In this document: in pieces, positions 1 to 10,989 of the stretch
Position numbering within the stretch: position 1 is the stretch's first letter
Layout of the letters: every line of letters starts with the position of its first letter
NCBI GenBank assembly: GCA_019914995.1
Contig: CM034127.1
Coordinates: forward strand, 9,238,001 to 9,302,000
Direction: 5' to 3'
Length of the DNA stretch: 64,000 nt
Source of the DNA: Acanthochlamys bracteata
Lineage: Eukaryota > Streptophyta > Magnoliopsida > Pandanales > Velloziaceae
Made by a program: the position numbers and the translations under genes
Notes under the pieces: generated by a model
What the model was told of the DNA's origin: nothing
Databases searched by the model: none
What the model saw: only the letters and a program-made list of their open reading frames with translations

Positions 1-64
1 GAAAAAGGATGAAATCAACTGCCGAACTTTGTTTAACATAATTCTTGAGTGCATCAATTTTCAG

Positions 65-223
65 GTATATTGGCATAAAACGTCAAAATAAGGGAGGTCG
101 ACACAATTACTTTGAATCAACGGAAACTTTGATTGCTGAAATGAGTTCTGATAGTGAAACATTACCAAATGCAGAACAAGACATGGAACAACCAGAACAA
201 GTAAAAGACCAAGCTCAAAAATA
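65..223 (+). CDS. Last exon of an unidentified + strand gene (partial)
   Basis: After a plausible intron end (ATTTTCAG at 57-64) an open frame runs 52 codons to TAA at 221-223. It reads YIGIKRQNKGGRHNYFES and then an acidic, glutamine-rich tail ending KDQAQK. The preceding 64 bases look like intron, so the rest of the gene lies left of the window. I do not recognise the family; the basic stretch followed by an acidic tail suggests nothing specific. The exon ends only about 40 bases from the edge of the oppositely oriented EDR1-like exon, so either the two genes converge here or this exon lies in an intron of the kinase gene. An exon is inferred from the splice site and open frame only. Confidence 0.45.
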
Positions 224-261
224 ATTGAGCTTTAAAGTTTGTTAAAAATTGAATGACCAAC

Positions 262-1905
262 CTTGAAAAGAAGAGCGCGGTGCCGCGAGAGACCTATCTT
301 AATGCAACCAATAGGTAGTAAGCTTGTTTGCCGTGACGATCGCAACTCTGTGCTCTTTTCCATCCACTTTGCTAGCATGACGTTTGCATCCTTCACAGGG
401 CCGCCCATATGCTCAGTAACAACTTCAGCTAACCTTTCTGCTAAGAGACCAACTTCAGCAGTAGGGCAACCCATCAATATGCATTGTGCTACTTGCTCCA
501 ACACCACAAGATCTGGGTCAATGGCACGACTGACAAGAACAACTTCAAAGCCAAGATCACTGATGCTTGTCTGAAGATCTAAAAGCTGCGGGAACCTTCT
601 TCGAATAGCAGAACCATTAGAAGCCCCAAAAACATCATAGAATCCGTCAGCCACTTTCTCGTCATAGTCCAATACATTGTATTCCTGGTCAGACAGTTTA
701 ACAATATCAAGCTATAGAAGCAAAAACATATGTGTTTAATATGAGGTGAGGCGGAGAACTGCAAAATTTACCCAAACAAAAAAAAAAAAAAAATCCATTT
801 GCTACTTTAGGGGAAGTCTTGATACCGTTGACTATATTAAGGACTACTACTTCTCTTTCAAATATATGTAAGCAGCATAGACACAATGTATAATATAGAC
901 CACTATCTCAACAAAGCCAAGTGAAAGTATTGATGAGCTTTCAGGAAAGAAAACACATTGGTTCTGAATGCAACAATCTACAATAATCTATACCTAAATT
1001 CCGAAGTGTGGAGAAGTCTATACCTAATTGGTATGATTGGTATGGGTGCATCCTACTCAGTTCGTCAACAAACAAATCCAACTAAAACTGAAGTTGTTAC
1101 AGCATGAATTAGTCCAACAACAGACCAAAACTCCTACCTTTTATTTTATTTAGAAAAAAAAGATGAAATTTTCAGCATTGATAACAACAGCTAAACCCAG
1201 CATACACCATAAACACAAAGAAGCAGAAGTGGTACTGAACCACTTGCAAACTGCTACTGTTACCAAGTCTTCCAGCATAACTACAACCTAATGAAAGAAC
1301 CTAACCAAACCACGAATATCGCACCATACTTACATTTCTACTACTTCAATCGAATAGCCATAGAATTTGACCTCACCATTAAACAAATACCAAGAACCAT
1401 CAATGCCAATGAATCACTACTAGCTAGTAACAGACAATCAAAATCACCGACTCACCCAGTACTGCCGAGACTGCGACTCCGCAGCAACTTCAGCACTATC
1501 CTCCCTCCTTCCCCTCTGCTGATCACCATCGCCCAATCCTCCTCCTCCTCCTCCACTACCTTCCCCAAGGCTCAACAACGTCGCAGCACGGATCTGTTCA
1601 CCATCAGGATCTCCATCGGAGTTCGAAGCACTCAACGCTAGCGCAAGCTGAACCTGAAACTCTTCCTCGGAAGTAATATAATCCTGCTGCTTCTCCTTCT
1701 GTACCCCCGACGATTGCGTCGGTTGAGAAGACAGTTGTGATGGTTGTGGCGGTAGTGTGTTATCGTTATTATCAGAAGGAGAAGGTGGGGATGGTAGATC
1801 GGTAGCAGCGGCAGCAATAGATGAAGAAGGTTGAGTTGGTCGGGGAGAAAGATCGTGGGCAGCGCTGCGGTGGTGACCAAGCTTCTTGAATAATTTCATC
1901 GGCAT
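262..1905 (-). CDS. EDR1-domain Raf-like MAPKKK (EDR1/CTR1/SIS8 group), first two coding exons, partial
   Basis: Coding exon 1 is 1905-1456 (150 codons, donor TGG|GTGAGT) and exon 2 is 684-262 (141 codons, acceptor CCAG, donor AAG|GTTGGT); both junctions are phase 0. The N-terminus is short and basic ([12 protein letters not shown]), followed by a Ser/Pro/Gln-rich low-complexity region and the signature [15 protein letters not shown]. Exon 2 opens [20 protein letters not shown] and includes HMGGPV and the end motif [12 protein letters not shown], all typical of the EDR1 regulatory domain of plant Raf-like MAPKKKs, which act in defence, ethylene and stress signalling. The kinase domain should follow further left but is not in the window. 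If the exon 2 donor is ignored, the frame adds a short tail and stops at 232. With a + strand exon ending at 223, a kinase-less truncated copy is possible. The family call is firm; completeness is unknown. Confidence 0.85.
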
Positions 1906-3280
1906 CGATAGAGAAGAAGTAAGGAAAAATATTTTCTCGCCTTCGAATTTTTGTTCGATTTTTGTTTCAATTTGTTTGATTTGATTTGATCTGATCTTGG
2001 GTTTGGTTTTGGTTTGTTTTTACTTGTTTGCTTCGCTATGAGGTTAGCTAGAAGTAGAAGAAGAAGGCCAAGATTCTTTTGTTAGAGAGAGGAAGTACGG
2101 AGAAGAGAGAAATTCTAGAGAGAAACGAGAGACACTTTCGTAGAAGTTTACTAAAATAGACGCTGACTGTTAGCCAAAACAGCTTTGAGTTTGATAGTGG
2201 ACTGTTATGGGATTTATGTGATATTAATAAAATTGGAGGGTCTTTTGGATGAATGAATTAGAAAATTATCGCTTGTGTTAGTTTGTAGTTTGCAGAGGCC
2301 GATGCGAAAAACTGATGATTGATGTAAAATCTGATAATGGGCCAGATGACCTTCGTAGGTTTTTTTTGATCAAGTGAAATGTATAGTTTGGTAGAGATAT
2401 ATTCGTCTAGTGTTTGCTATAATTTCTGCCTACAACTTATATGTTGATGCTGTAGTTTTACTATATTTGGTAGTTGAATTTATTTTTATTGGTAACTCTA
2501 AGCTTCAAAGCTTTTTCTATAAAAATTAAATTGCAATATATATCTATATATATATATATATATATAATTATTGCTAGAACATCTATTACGTTATTTTTTT
2601 GCTGTTTTTTTTTATTTTTAATTTTTGGCGGCTGTAGTAACGAATGAATTTATAAGATTGAACTTTGGGTAAAGATTATTATGAATCCATTAGTATTCTG
2701 TAGGCCCAAAAGGCTTCAGGTTGAGCCCAGTCAAGCCCATATGGTTTACAGCTATTAGTATTTTATACTGTGGACCAAAATAAATCAAATATCTAACAAA
2801 CATACTTAGATAATTTGTCACCAACCATACTGCAACTACTTGATTATTAACGTCGTCTTATTTTGTTTAAGCATGAGAACAAAATTGATCACGTGTAGAT
2901 AAATTATTGTCAAATCTTTTCACCTATTCTTCACTTCCACAAATCACTCGAAAATTGAAAATCTAACATTATCGAGAAAAAGGGGTTTCTAAATGCGTTC
3001 GCAGATATTGAACAGCTTAGTTAAACATAAAATTATTAAAAAGAGATGTAAAACATTATTACTATATCTAATCCCAAGCTCATTATAAGTTATTAATGAT
3101 GTCAGAAGAAATCAATCAGTGGAACTGATGTTTTAAAACGTTCCAAATTTCAAATTCAAACACCTATATAGTTAAGAAACGATTAACGGGTCCATATATG
3201 AAGTTATGAACCCAGCAACTCTGCCCGACACGGCTCCATGTCTTCGTGTTGAACCAGGAAACAGCATGATTCGTGCTTCT
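1906..3280. other. Divergent intergenic region between the EDR1-like and HSP20-like genes
   Basis: The stretch next to the kinase start (about 1906-2150) is GA/CT-rich and looks like its 5' untranslated leader. The rest is AT-rich, with no convincing coding frame on either strand. A TA-dinucleotide run lies at about 2537-2566. The region must hold the promoters of both flanking divergent genes, but no specific operator could be supported apart from the TATA box listed next. Confidence 0.6.
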
Positions 3281-3289
3281 TTATAAAAC
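3281..3289 (+). promoter_or_regulatory. TATA box of the HSP20-like gene
   Basis: TTATAAAAC lies about 255 bases before the ATG at 3544. It is followed by a pyrimidine-rich leader (about 3360-3470, many CTT units), the usual make-up of a plant core promoter with a Y-patch. No clear heat-shock element array (nGAAn repeats) was seen beside it. Inferred from position and sequence only. Confidence 0.5.
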
Positions 3290-3543
3290 TTATTTCATCA
3301 AATAAAAAAATCCCAAAACATAACAGGTAATTCTGTTCAGATTTATAAAATTTAATATACTCCTTCTACTGAAACTCTTCCTTCTTTCTTTCACTTCTAT
3401 CTTTTCTTACAGATCATTTCTTTTTCGTTGTCGTTGTTCTTCTTCTTCTTCATCAAATTCTTAATATCTTTTCTTCTGTAATTCTGCAAGGTTAGGGTTT
3501 GCTTCTAAGCAAGTTCTAGGATTAGTGTTTTACTTCATCTCCG

Positions 3544-4017
3544 ATGAGGGTTCATCCAGCACCAGCACCACGGAAGCGATTGGTAGCGGCGGTGGCGGGA
3601 CGGCAGAAGCGTCTCCGCCGCTTACCGCATGTATTCAGCAAGGTAATTGAGCTCCCTTTACCCTCCGATGCTGACGTCACCATCACGGAGCTTCCTACTT
3701 TTTTCCGGATTGTATCTGACGCCGTTAATCTTCACTCCTTTATTAGCGGTGGTGTTACAACACGTGTTGTACGGATTCATCCGGGAGTTATCAAAGCGGT
3801 TGTTGTAGTTGGCGATGAAAATGAAGAAGTTGGGAGTTTGGATGGGTTGGAGATAGATAGGTGGAGGTTTCGGTTACCGCCGGCAGCTAGGGCTTCATTG
3901 GCTTCGGCGAGTTTTAGTGATGGACAGCTTGTGGTGACTGTGCCGAAAGCTGAGAATTCTGATGATGAGGATGAGAATGAAATCGCCGAGGAAATCAATG
4001 GTGGATGGAACTGGTAG
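3544..4017 (+). CDS. HSP20-like chaperone (alpha-crystallin-domain protein), 157 aa, single exon
   Basis: An uninterrupted frame of 157 codons starts at the first ATG after a pyrimidine-rich leader. The N-terminus is basic (MRVHPAPAPRKR, then RQKRLRRLPHVFSKV). It is followed by an alpha-crystallin-like beta-sandwich region at about residues 45-145, with the late strands around DRWRFRLPP and LASASFSDGQLVVTVPK. The tail is acidic (SDDEDENEIAEE) and ends GGWNW. The layout resembles a small plant family of divergent HSP20-like proteins that share the RRLPHVFSK and W-RFRLP motifs. These are probably cytosolic or nuclear; no transit or signal peptide is visible. The I-x-I/V oligomerisation tail of classical small heat-shock proteins is not evident, so a true holdase role is an inference. 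The coding region is more GC-rich than its surroundings, as expected for a real gene. Confidence 0.85.
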   Translation: MRVHPAPAPRKRLVAAVAGRQKRLRRLPHVFSKVIELPLPSDADVTITELPTFFRIVSDAVNLHSFISGGVTTRVVRIHPGVIKAVVVVGDENEEVGSLDGLEIDRWRFRLPPAARASLASASFSDGQLVVTVPKAENSDDEDENEIAEEINGGWNW

Positions 4018-5577
4018 GAATAGTGGTGATGGTGCTGGGATTTGATTGGGGGAGGAATTGGAAGCCTTGTCGAAGTGCAATAATATGAATTTTACTTCAA
4101 ATTGATGCTTGCGTTTCGTTTGAATAATTCATGGTGTAAATAGATGGATGCTGCAGCCGCCACTGATTAACTGATCTTTAGTTTTGTTTATTACCAATTT
4201 CCTTTCTTCTTTTGGTTTTCTGTTTTAGATTTGCATTGATGATGGGTAATTTGGTGATAACATTAATCTTTTATTCCCAACCTTATTGTGTTTGTTGATG
4301 GTGTACTTAGATGAAGTGTTTGTCTGTCTGTCGCTGGTCTAGTCTCTTTCCCCCTTTTTTCAGTTGTATCTGAAGGTGCAGAGTGGCAATTGGTACATTT
4401 TTGTGGAAGGTTAGAAACTCTTGAGCTTGAAGCTGTGTTATTAATATCTGAGGTTTAAACAGAAATAGACATATAGTTACTTCTCACCACTGTTTACTGA
4501 TCTTTGATTTGTCACTTATTTTGGGATCTTTTGGAAGGTGCAGATGCCAATGAGGTAAGTTCTTATACACTTCTCTGTTTGGCAATACTTTTTTTATTTT
4601 ATTTATTTTTAGGAACCTTGAAGTGGATGAATCACTGGTTTCACAAATTTGATCTTAGAACGTTGAAGTGGATTGATAACTGGTTTGACAATTTTGATTT
4701 TGGTTTTTCTTTTTTGGAGGTATATATGCTACTGATGTCATTTTGATTACTTTCGCTATTTCTTTTTTACCTTATAGTTTGGTGTGAGATAATGATTATA
4801 TTTACATAATTGTTGTAGTGTTCATTTACTAGCATTTGGTTTTGTTGATCCACCAACTTTTAGGCCAGTAATTCATTTTGTTGCTTTGGTTAATTTCTGA
4901 GGGCTGATTCATCCAGTTATACATTGCTGATATTTTTTTGGCAGAAAAAGCTGTCAAATGTTAGATTGCATTATCAGATATATAGGAACCTTTCTAGGTG
5001 TGTTGCATGCTATGCGTCCCATGGTGCGACTTATATATTAGACGTGCTTTGTGTGCCGTGAATTCTGCAAAAACTTACCAAAATAGGTACCATTTTCAGC
5101 ATGCTTTAGTACCTTGAGATATTTAATGTGCTTTGTGCCATATTTACAAATTGCTAACTTGCTCCCTGGCTTAGTGGATATATTCCTAACTAATTCTGGA
5201 ACTTATGTTGTGATGGAATCAGGTATTTCATTGTACCTGTCTTTAATGAATATAGATAGAAGACACATTAACTTTCTTTTTAGTTTATATTAGGCATGTT
5301 TATCTTTCATTCTTTTAGGAAATTTCATATCATTGCACTTCAAGTATCTTTTAGAAATGCCAACTGATTTATTTGACATTGGGACATGATCACATTTACA
5401 GAAGCAAAGTGACATCCCAATGTTTCAATCTGAATACCTTCATAAATGATACCATACCTAGAAGTTAGAATTGCTGTTGGTTGTCTGTAGGTTCTCAATG
5501 TCAGATTTTGATCCCCTTTTGGCAGTCTGTAGAGCTCAAGTCCGGATCATTTTGTAGATTTTACTTTCTTATCATTA
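4018..5577. other. Non-coding stretch after the HSP20-like gene, with possible small exons
   Basis: The first 200 bases are probably the 3' untranslated region. Farther on are sequences with good splice signals but no recognisable protein. One is a segment ending GATGCCAATGAG|GTAAGT at about 4555. Another is a possible exon at 4613-4717 between TTTTTAG and GAG|GTATAT. Nothing else in the stretch supports a gene. It may be a long spliced 3' untranslated region or a non-coding transcript. Confidence 0.4.
4613..4702 (+). repeat. Two-copy 45-bp tandem repeat
   Basis: Two adjacent 45-base units start GAACCTTGAAGTGGAT at 4613 and GAACGTTGAAGTGGAT at 4658. They keep one reading frame and would encode two 15-residue units sharing TLKW and the pattern W-F-x-x-F-D. 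The repeat is exact in length but imperfect in sequence. No family was recognised. Confidence 0.7.
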
Positions 5578-6069
5578 GGGAGCGTTTAGGAGTGCTTATA
5601 AAATAGAACTTTTCTGAAATGAAAAATATTTTTATTTTTTTAAAAAAATAAGCTCTATTTTTTTACTTTCAAAAAAATAATAAAAATATATAATAAAAAA
5701 ATTTCATTACGTAGAATTTTTTTATATTTTCTAAATTTTTAAATAAATTTTTTAAATATTTATAAAATATGTATTGAAAAACGTGAAATAGAAAAATAAA
5801 AAGTTGCGTTTGGGAAAAGTAATTCCAAACGAATATTTATAAAATAGAGTTTTTCTGAAATATAGGATATTTTTATTCTTTTTAAAAAGCGAGCTTAATT
5901 TTTTTTACTTTTAAAAAAAATAAAAATATGCAATAAACAGATTTCATTACGTAAAATTTTTCTACACTTTTTAAATTTTTAAATAAATTTTTCTAAATAT
6001 TTATAAAATATGTATTAAAAATTGTAAAATTAAAAAGGAGCGTTTGGGAAACGCAATTTTAAACGCCCC
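5578..6069. mobile_element. Tourist-like MITE, head-to-tail dimer
   Basis: The left end GGGAGCGTTTAGGAGTGC and the right end AAACGCCCC form imperfect terminal inverted repeats, with TTA just outside on the left and TAA on the right. Inside, an AT-rich unit of about 240 bases occurs twice in the same orientation. Each copy opens with TTATAAAATAGA (near 5597 and 5836) and closes with GCGTTTGGGAAA (near 5807 and 6043). The ends resemble those of PIF/Harbinger-derived Tourist elements. There is no coding capacity. Related copies recur in the window (see the entries at 10990, 20487, 27513, 39784 and 47468). Confidence 0.7.
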
Positions 6070-6411
6070 TAATAATATCTTTTGTATACTTTACATAGTA
6101 AAATTTGCTCTAATTTTTCAGTATTTTCATAGCCCAGGAGTTTTAATATTACAAGTTACTTTTTCCAATAAACTTGTTCATATTAAACACGATCGGGCAA
6201 CTTGTTTGTGTATTATTTCATTACCTTGGACTCTGGTAAAGTTTAGGAAGGTTCGGTATATTAATTTGCAACATAATTTTGAACCATCTTATCTCTAAAA
6301 GTTTTGTTCCCCTTATTGTTTGATTAATCAATTAATTTCATTGATGTGACCTAAATAGAATCAAAGAAATAATTATATTAACTCGAAGTTGTGAATATGA
6401 ACTGGTCAAGC

Positions 6412-7265
6412 TAGAGATGACAATTTGAATTAGTTGATCAATTTTTGATCAATTTATTTAATAATTAGATCAAATTTGTTTAATTTTAATCTAACTCATA
6501 AATTTATATGAACCAAAATTGTCATTTCTAATCTAATTTATTAATAATTGAGTCAAAATCAGATCGACTAACTTAATAATTAAAATTTTTAATTTCAAAT
6601 CTACACTTTAAGCTTCGACAAAATTATAACATTAATTGGAATACAAGTGAATGATGTTTTTAATGACGAAATATAGTAAATGTCCGTTAAAATATACATT
6701 TTAGTATTTTTATTGGTCTTTAAAATATTATTAAAAAAAATTTTATTTTTTAAAAATATATGGTGACAGCTAAAATTTTATAATTATAAATATATTCATA
6801 ATAATTTCGATAAAGATTTTGATAAATATAGTTATATAATAAAACTTTGATACAAATATTTATACGAAATTTAAATTCGTTATTAAAAAAATACCGACAT
6901 AATATTTCTATAATGTTATAATTCTTATCTTGTACTATGTTACTAAAATATAAAAATAAATAATTAATTATAAATATAATATAATTTGATAAATTATAAA
7001 TTATTATTGTCGATTACTTTTATTTTCAATATTTTACTCTATGGTAAGAAAAATTCTAAAAATTATTCTTTAAAGATATGTCAATTTGAATTGGTGGATT
7101 AATTTCAAGTTAATCCGAATCGATTTATTTAATAACTGGATCAAATTTGTTCAACTCTAATCCAATATATATATTTATATAGATCAAAATTTTTATTTTT
7201 AATTTTAATTAAATGAGTCAGTTGTAAGTTAAACTTTTAGATCGGATTATATATTGCTAACTCTA
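6412..7265. mobile_element. Non-autonomous hAT element, about 854 bp
   Basis: The left end TAGAGATGACAATTTG and the right end, read inward as TAGAGTTAGCAATATA, are similar hAT-type termini. The flanks are GGTCAAGC (6404-6411) and AGTCAAGC (7266-7273), an 8-bp target duplication with one mismatch. The interior is AT-rich without coding capacity. A second internal inverted sequence (AAATTGTCATTTCTA at about 6515-6530) suggests a related shorter copy or internal rearrangement. Confidence 0.6.
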
Positions 7266-7510
7266 AGTCAAGCTATATTTATAATGATGTTTTTCTAGTT
7301 TCGGATCATGAATGTTTCTACGTCTTCGTTCCATTGATTGGTTAGTCAAATATGTCTAGCATTATCTATTCTAGCTCATTATGTCCTATAATTGTTGATT
7401 GATGGTGCCAGTCAAACCTCATATGCATGGCTTCGTAAGTTTTGACTAAGTTCTGCTTCATTCTTGTAACATGCATCTGCCCGTTGCCTAAGTTCTGCTA
7501 TGTGATATCG

Positions 7511-7801
7511 GGCGTGTTTCAAATGTTCATAATTAAGTTTCGTAAAAGCAAAAATTAGAAAGTAGAATTTTTTAAAAAATAAAATAGAAGTAGAGTTCAG
7601 TATTTGTGTTTCAATAATTTTTTTAAAGTGTGTTAAAAATTGAAAGATATAATTGTATTCAAAAATATACAAATAAAAAAGTTAAGACTAGTTCGCATGT
7701 AGAAATAGAGTTCTGAGTTTTTTGTGTAATTGAAATATATGAACTGTTCGAAATTCAAAATCTAACCAAAAAGAGTAAAATTACGGAATTTGAAACACGC
7801 C
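7511..7801. mobile_element. 291-bp MITE with perfect 14-bp terminal inverted repeats
   Basis: GGCGTGTTTCAAAT at 7511-7524 is the exact inverted match of ATTTGAAACACGCC at 7788-7801. The interior is AT-rich and non-coding. A target duplication is not obvious. The GGCGTGTTT start resembles Tourist/Harbinger-type ends. It sits inside the broken - strand coding fragment, 24 bases from the 8-bp target duplication of the large hAT. Confidence 0.7.
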
Positions 7802-7832
7802 TTAAATTGTGATTGACATTTTCTTCCATATG

Positions 7833-10731
7833 TAGAGATGAAAAAATAGGCCGAGCCAAACAGGCCGGCCCGATGAATAGTAGCAGGATTCGGTCGGTCC
7901 GGTCCGGTGCGATGGGCAGGACGGGCCGACTTTGCTGACCCGCCCGCCCGATTCTGTTCCCTTGATCGGTCAACTTTGACTTGGACCAGGTCAACATGGT
8001 AAAAAAAAACTTATATTCTGTCATGCTGACGTTAGCATGACCGTTGAATTGGTAGCCAGCGGTAACATTTTCGTTGGCTGTCTGCAACGTTAAAAAAAAA
8101 TTTTTTTAATTCAACTTTCAACCTATAAATATATCATATTTTCATTTATTTTTCACACAACTTTCTCAATTCTCATTTTCATTCTACTCAAACTTACACA
8201 AAAATTATTAAAATAATTTTTCTTACTTTATTTTTTAAATTCACATTTCTCCAATTCTCAAAAATTTTAGTTGTTACTTCAAATGGATACAAATTTTCGT
8301 GCCATTAATCTTGATATGGATGATTGTGGTATGGACAATCAAAATTTGGAGAAAATAGATGTTGCCCGTATAGAGAAAGGAGATGATGTTTCTCTAATAC
8401 AAAGAAGAAGTTTTCATCAAAGATGTAACGAAAATCCTCCGATTCCAAGTGTTGAAAGTAGTTCGACTTCAAGATCGACATCGACAATAACAAAACGTTC
8501 AAAAGTCACAACTTCTGAAGCCTGAAATTATTTCATTGCCGAATATACAGTACTAAGTGATGGCACTAAATAAAAAATGGCGAAATGTAAGTTTTGCAAA
8601 AAATTTTTAACTACTAATCCTAGTGCAGGAACCCGATATTTAATAGCACATGATAAAAAATGTGCTTCCAAAAAAGAAATCGGAAGGGAACCTTCACAAA
8701 CTCAAGTTCAATTCAACACGGATGGTTCGGTAAGTACTTGGTTTTATGATTCTAATGTAGCTAGAGAATCTCTTGCCCGTATGATTTGTGTTATGGATTT
8801 ACCTATTAATTTTGGTGAGTCATCTTTTTATGAAGAACATATTAAAAGAGCATATTGTTCACAATTTTAAAAAATTAGTAGAACAACTACTAGAAGCGAT
8901 ATTATTACTTATTATAATAAAATGCGCACTATATTAAAATCGGAATTAAGTTCATTAAATTTTTCTATTGCGTTAACATTTGATATTTGGAGCGGTAGAG
9001 CTAAACAAGATTATTTAAGTGTTGTTGCACATTATTTAGATTCATAATGGATTATGCAAAAAATAATTATTGGTTTTAGACTTATTGATTCCACACATGA
9101 TGCTAAAAATATTTCTGAGCTCATTATAAGTGTAATTAAAGAATGGGGCATAAGCAACCGCATTGTCTCCATCACCCTAGATAATACTTCAGCAAATACC
9201 AAAGCAATTCAATTTCTTGAGATGGAGCTAAGCTCATACATGGGAGAAATTTTACTATATCAACGTTGTGTTTGACATATTATCAACTTGATCGTACAAT
9301 CAGATATGCAGCTGGTAAGTGAACAAATTAATGATATTCGCGTTGCTATTTTTTGTATTACTAGTTCAAACCAACGTTTAGTTGAATTTAAGAGATATTG
9401 TATAGCAGAACATCTAAAGTCCCAAAAGTTCAACCTTGATATGGCAGTAAGATGAAATTCTATTTATTTAATATTGAAAAGTATTTTAGATTATAAAAAT
9501 ATGCTTATGATTTTTATAATATAAGAATGGGTAACAATATATTCACTGAAACTCATTAGATTATTGCTGAAAATTTTGTAGAACTTTTAGAAACTTTTTA
9601 TGATACTACTGTTTTATTATCTGGTATTTACTATCCTATTTCTCCACTAGTTTTATATTCAATTCTTAATATAGCTACTATGCTACATTCATATGTAACA
9701 GATGAATTAGTTGGACCTATAGTTATAATAATGACTAAAAAATTAAAATAATATTGGTATGATATTCCTCGTTTATATTGTTTTGTATTTATGCTAGATC
9801 CTAGATTTAAATTTGTGTATTTTACCAATAATCTTACATATATTGTTATGTATTTAGATATTTTTGATATTCAGTTGCAAATTACTAAAGCTCGTAACAA
9901 GCTGTACGAAGTTTATGATCTTTATGAAGTTAGGTTTGGTAATTTGCGGAATCAACAATAGCAAGCGTCATCGGCACAAACTCATCAAAGTAAGAAGAAA
10001 AAAATGATCAATTCGTCTTTGATCTCCATCAAGCCTGGATCAAGTTCAACACCATCTTCAACTTCAAGCAGCATGCAATATTCTTCTGATTTGAATAAAT
10101 ATTTTGAAGGAGATACTGTCATTATAAAAGACGATAAAAACCCAAAAAATTTTAATATTTTGAACTGGTGGAAGACACATTAAACAAGATATCCAGTACT
10201 CTCTTAACTAGCACATGATATTTTGACTATTCCTGTTTCGATGGTGTCTTCAGAATCGGCATTTAGTACAGCCGAAAGGATAATAAAAAAACACAGAACA
10301 CAACTTACTAGTGAGATGGTTAAAGTACTAACTTGTTTGAAAGATTGAAAACTTGTAGTCATAAGAATGCAGCATATAACTCACAATAAAAACCTGACTG
10401 AACAATTTTTTGAGTTATTTTTAAATAAAAATATTTCAAATATAAGTTCAAATATATAATTACATACATATATAAATTTATAATAATTTTTTTATATTTA
10501 ATAATAATTTTGAAAGTTATTTTTTTAAAATTTATATTTAGTAATACTTTTTAAAATTATTTTCATTTTTTTATATTTAATAATTTTTTTAAATATTATT
10601 TAAAATTTATTATTCAAAAATTAATAATAAACAGACCAACGAGCCAGGCCAAATCAACAAATTCACACTCAGGCCGGGCAGCCCAGCCCGGATAAAGTGA
10701 TCAGGCCGGCTTGCCTGTTTTTGCACTTATA
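7833..10731 (+). mobile_element. Decayed hAT transposon, 2.9 kb, with exact 8-bp target duplication
   Basis: TCCATATG occurs at 7825-7832 and 10732-10739, directly flanking the element. The ends TAGAGATGAAAAAATAGGC and, read inward from the right, TATAAGTGCAAAAACAGGC agree at 14 of 19 positions, as expected for hAT terminal inverted repeats. Subterminal DNA on both sides is GC-rich with repeated GGCC/CCGGCC motifs (7849-7965 and 10633-10715). Between them lies a + strand transposase relic with stops (next entry). The element entered the - strand coding fragment described at 7412-10978. Confidence 0.9.
8284..10351 (+). pseudogene. Relic of a hAT transposase (BED zinc finger, RICESLEEPER-like)
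   Basis: The relic starts at an ATG (8284, MDTNFRAINLDMDD) and is broken by several in-frame stops and frame changes. Order of recognisable parts: a Ser/Thr-rich leader; a BED-type finger near 8577-8675 (KCKFCKKF followed by HDKKC); catalytic-domain pieces around 9054-9460 (WGISNRIVSITLDNTSAN and NLIVQSD); and the C-terminal hAT dimerisation region near 10160-10350 (ILNWW, SMVSSESAFSTAERI, RTQLTSEMV). This order is that of plant RICESLEEPER/DAYSLEEPER-type hAT proteins. The many stops (for example after the 8271-8525 and 8577-8870 frames) show it can no longer make transposase. Confidence 0.88.
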
Positions 10732-10989
10732 TCCATATGTGTGCTTGTGGTTCTATCTTGAACCTGACTCTGACCTGATCGATCTGTCACATCCATCAGA
10801 ACGTCTGCAGAAGTTTGCAAAAAAGTTGAAAGTAGAAGATGCTCTTCGAAGTTGACTTTGTTCTGTGGTTCGAGTGTAGAAGAAAATTGTTGATTATTAT
10901 TTAAACGATGAAGTCTTTCAAAATGTTGTTGTTCTGCTAAGTAGCATCTCACCAAAGAGCTTCTAGTTTCCATTTGAATATCGTCTGAA

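Larger units (their letters stand above)
7412..10978 (-). pseudogene. Unknown coding fragment split by a hAT element and a MITE
   Basis: After a plausible acceptor (TTCAG, about 10983-10979) a - strand frame runs IQMETRSSLVRCYLAEQQHF and continues to STHM at about 10740. There the 2.9-kb hAT interrupts it. On the other side of the hAT (7832 leftward) the same frame resumes as EENVNHNL until a 291-bp MITE, and then as RYHIAELRQRADACYKNEAE to a stop at 7412. Without the insertions the three pieces make one open frame of roughly 120 codons, rich in Gln, Leu, Arg and Glu, with a coiled-coil look. The family is not recognised. It lies downstream of the OBERON-like gene in the same orientation, but that gene has its own convincing stop at 11842. 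It is therefore probably the last exon of a separate, inactivated gene. Confidence 0.5.
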
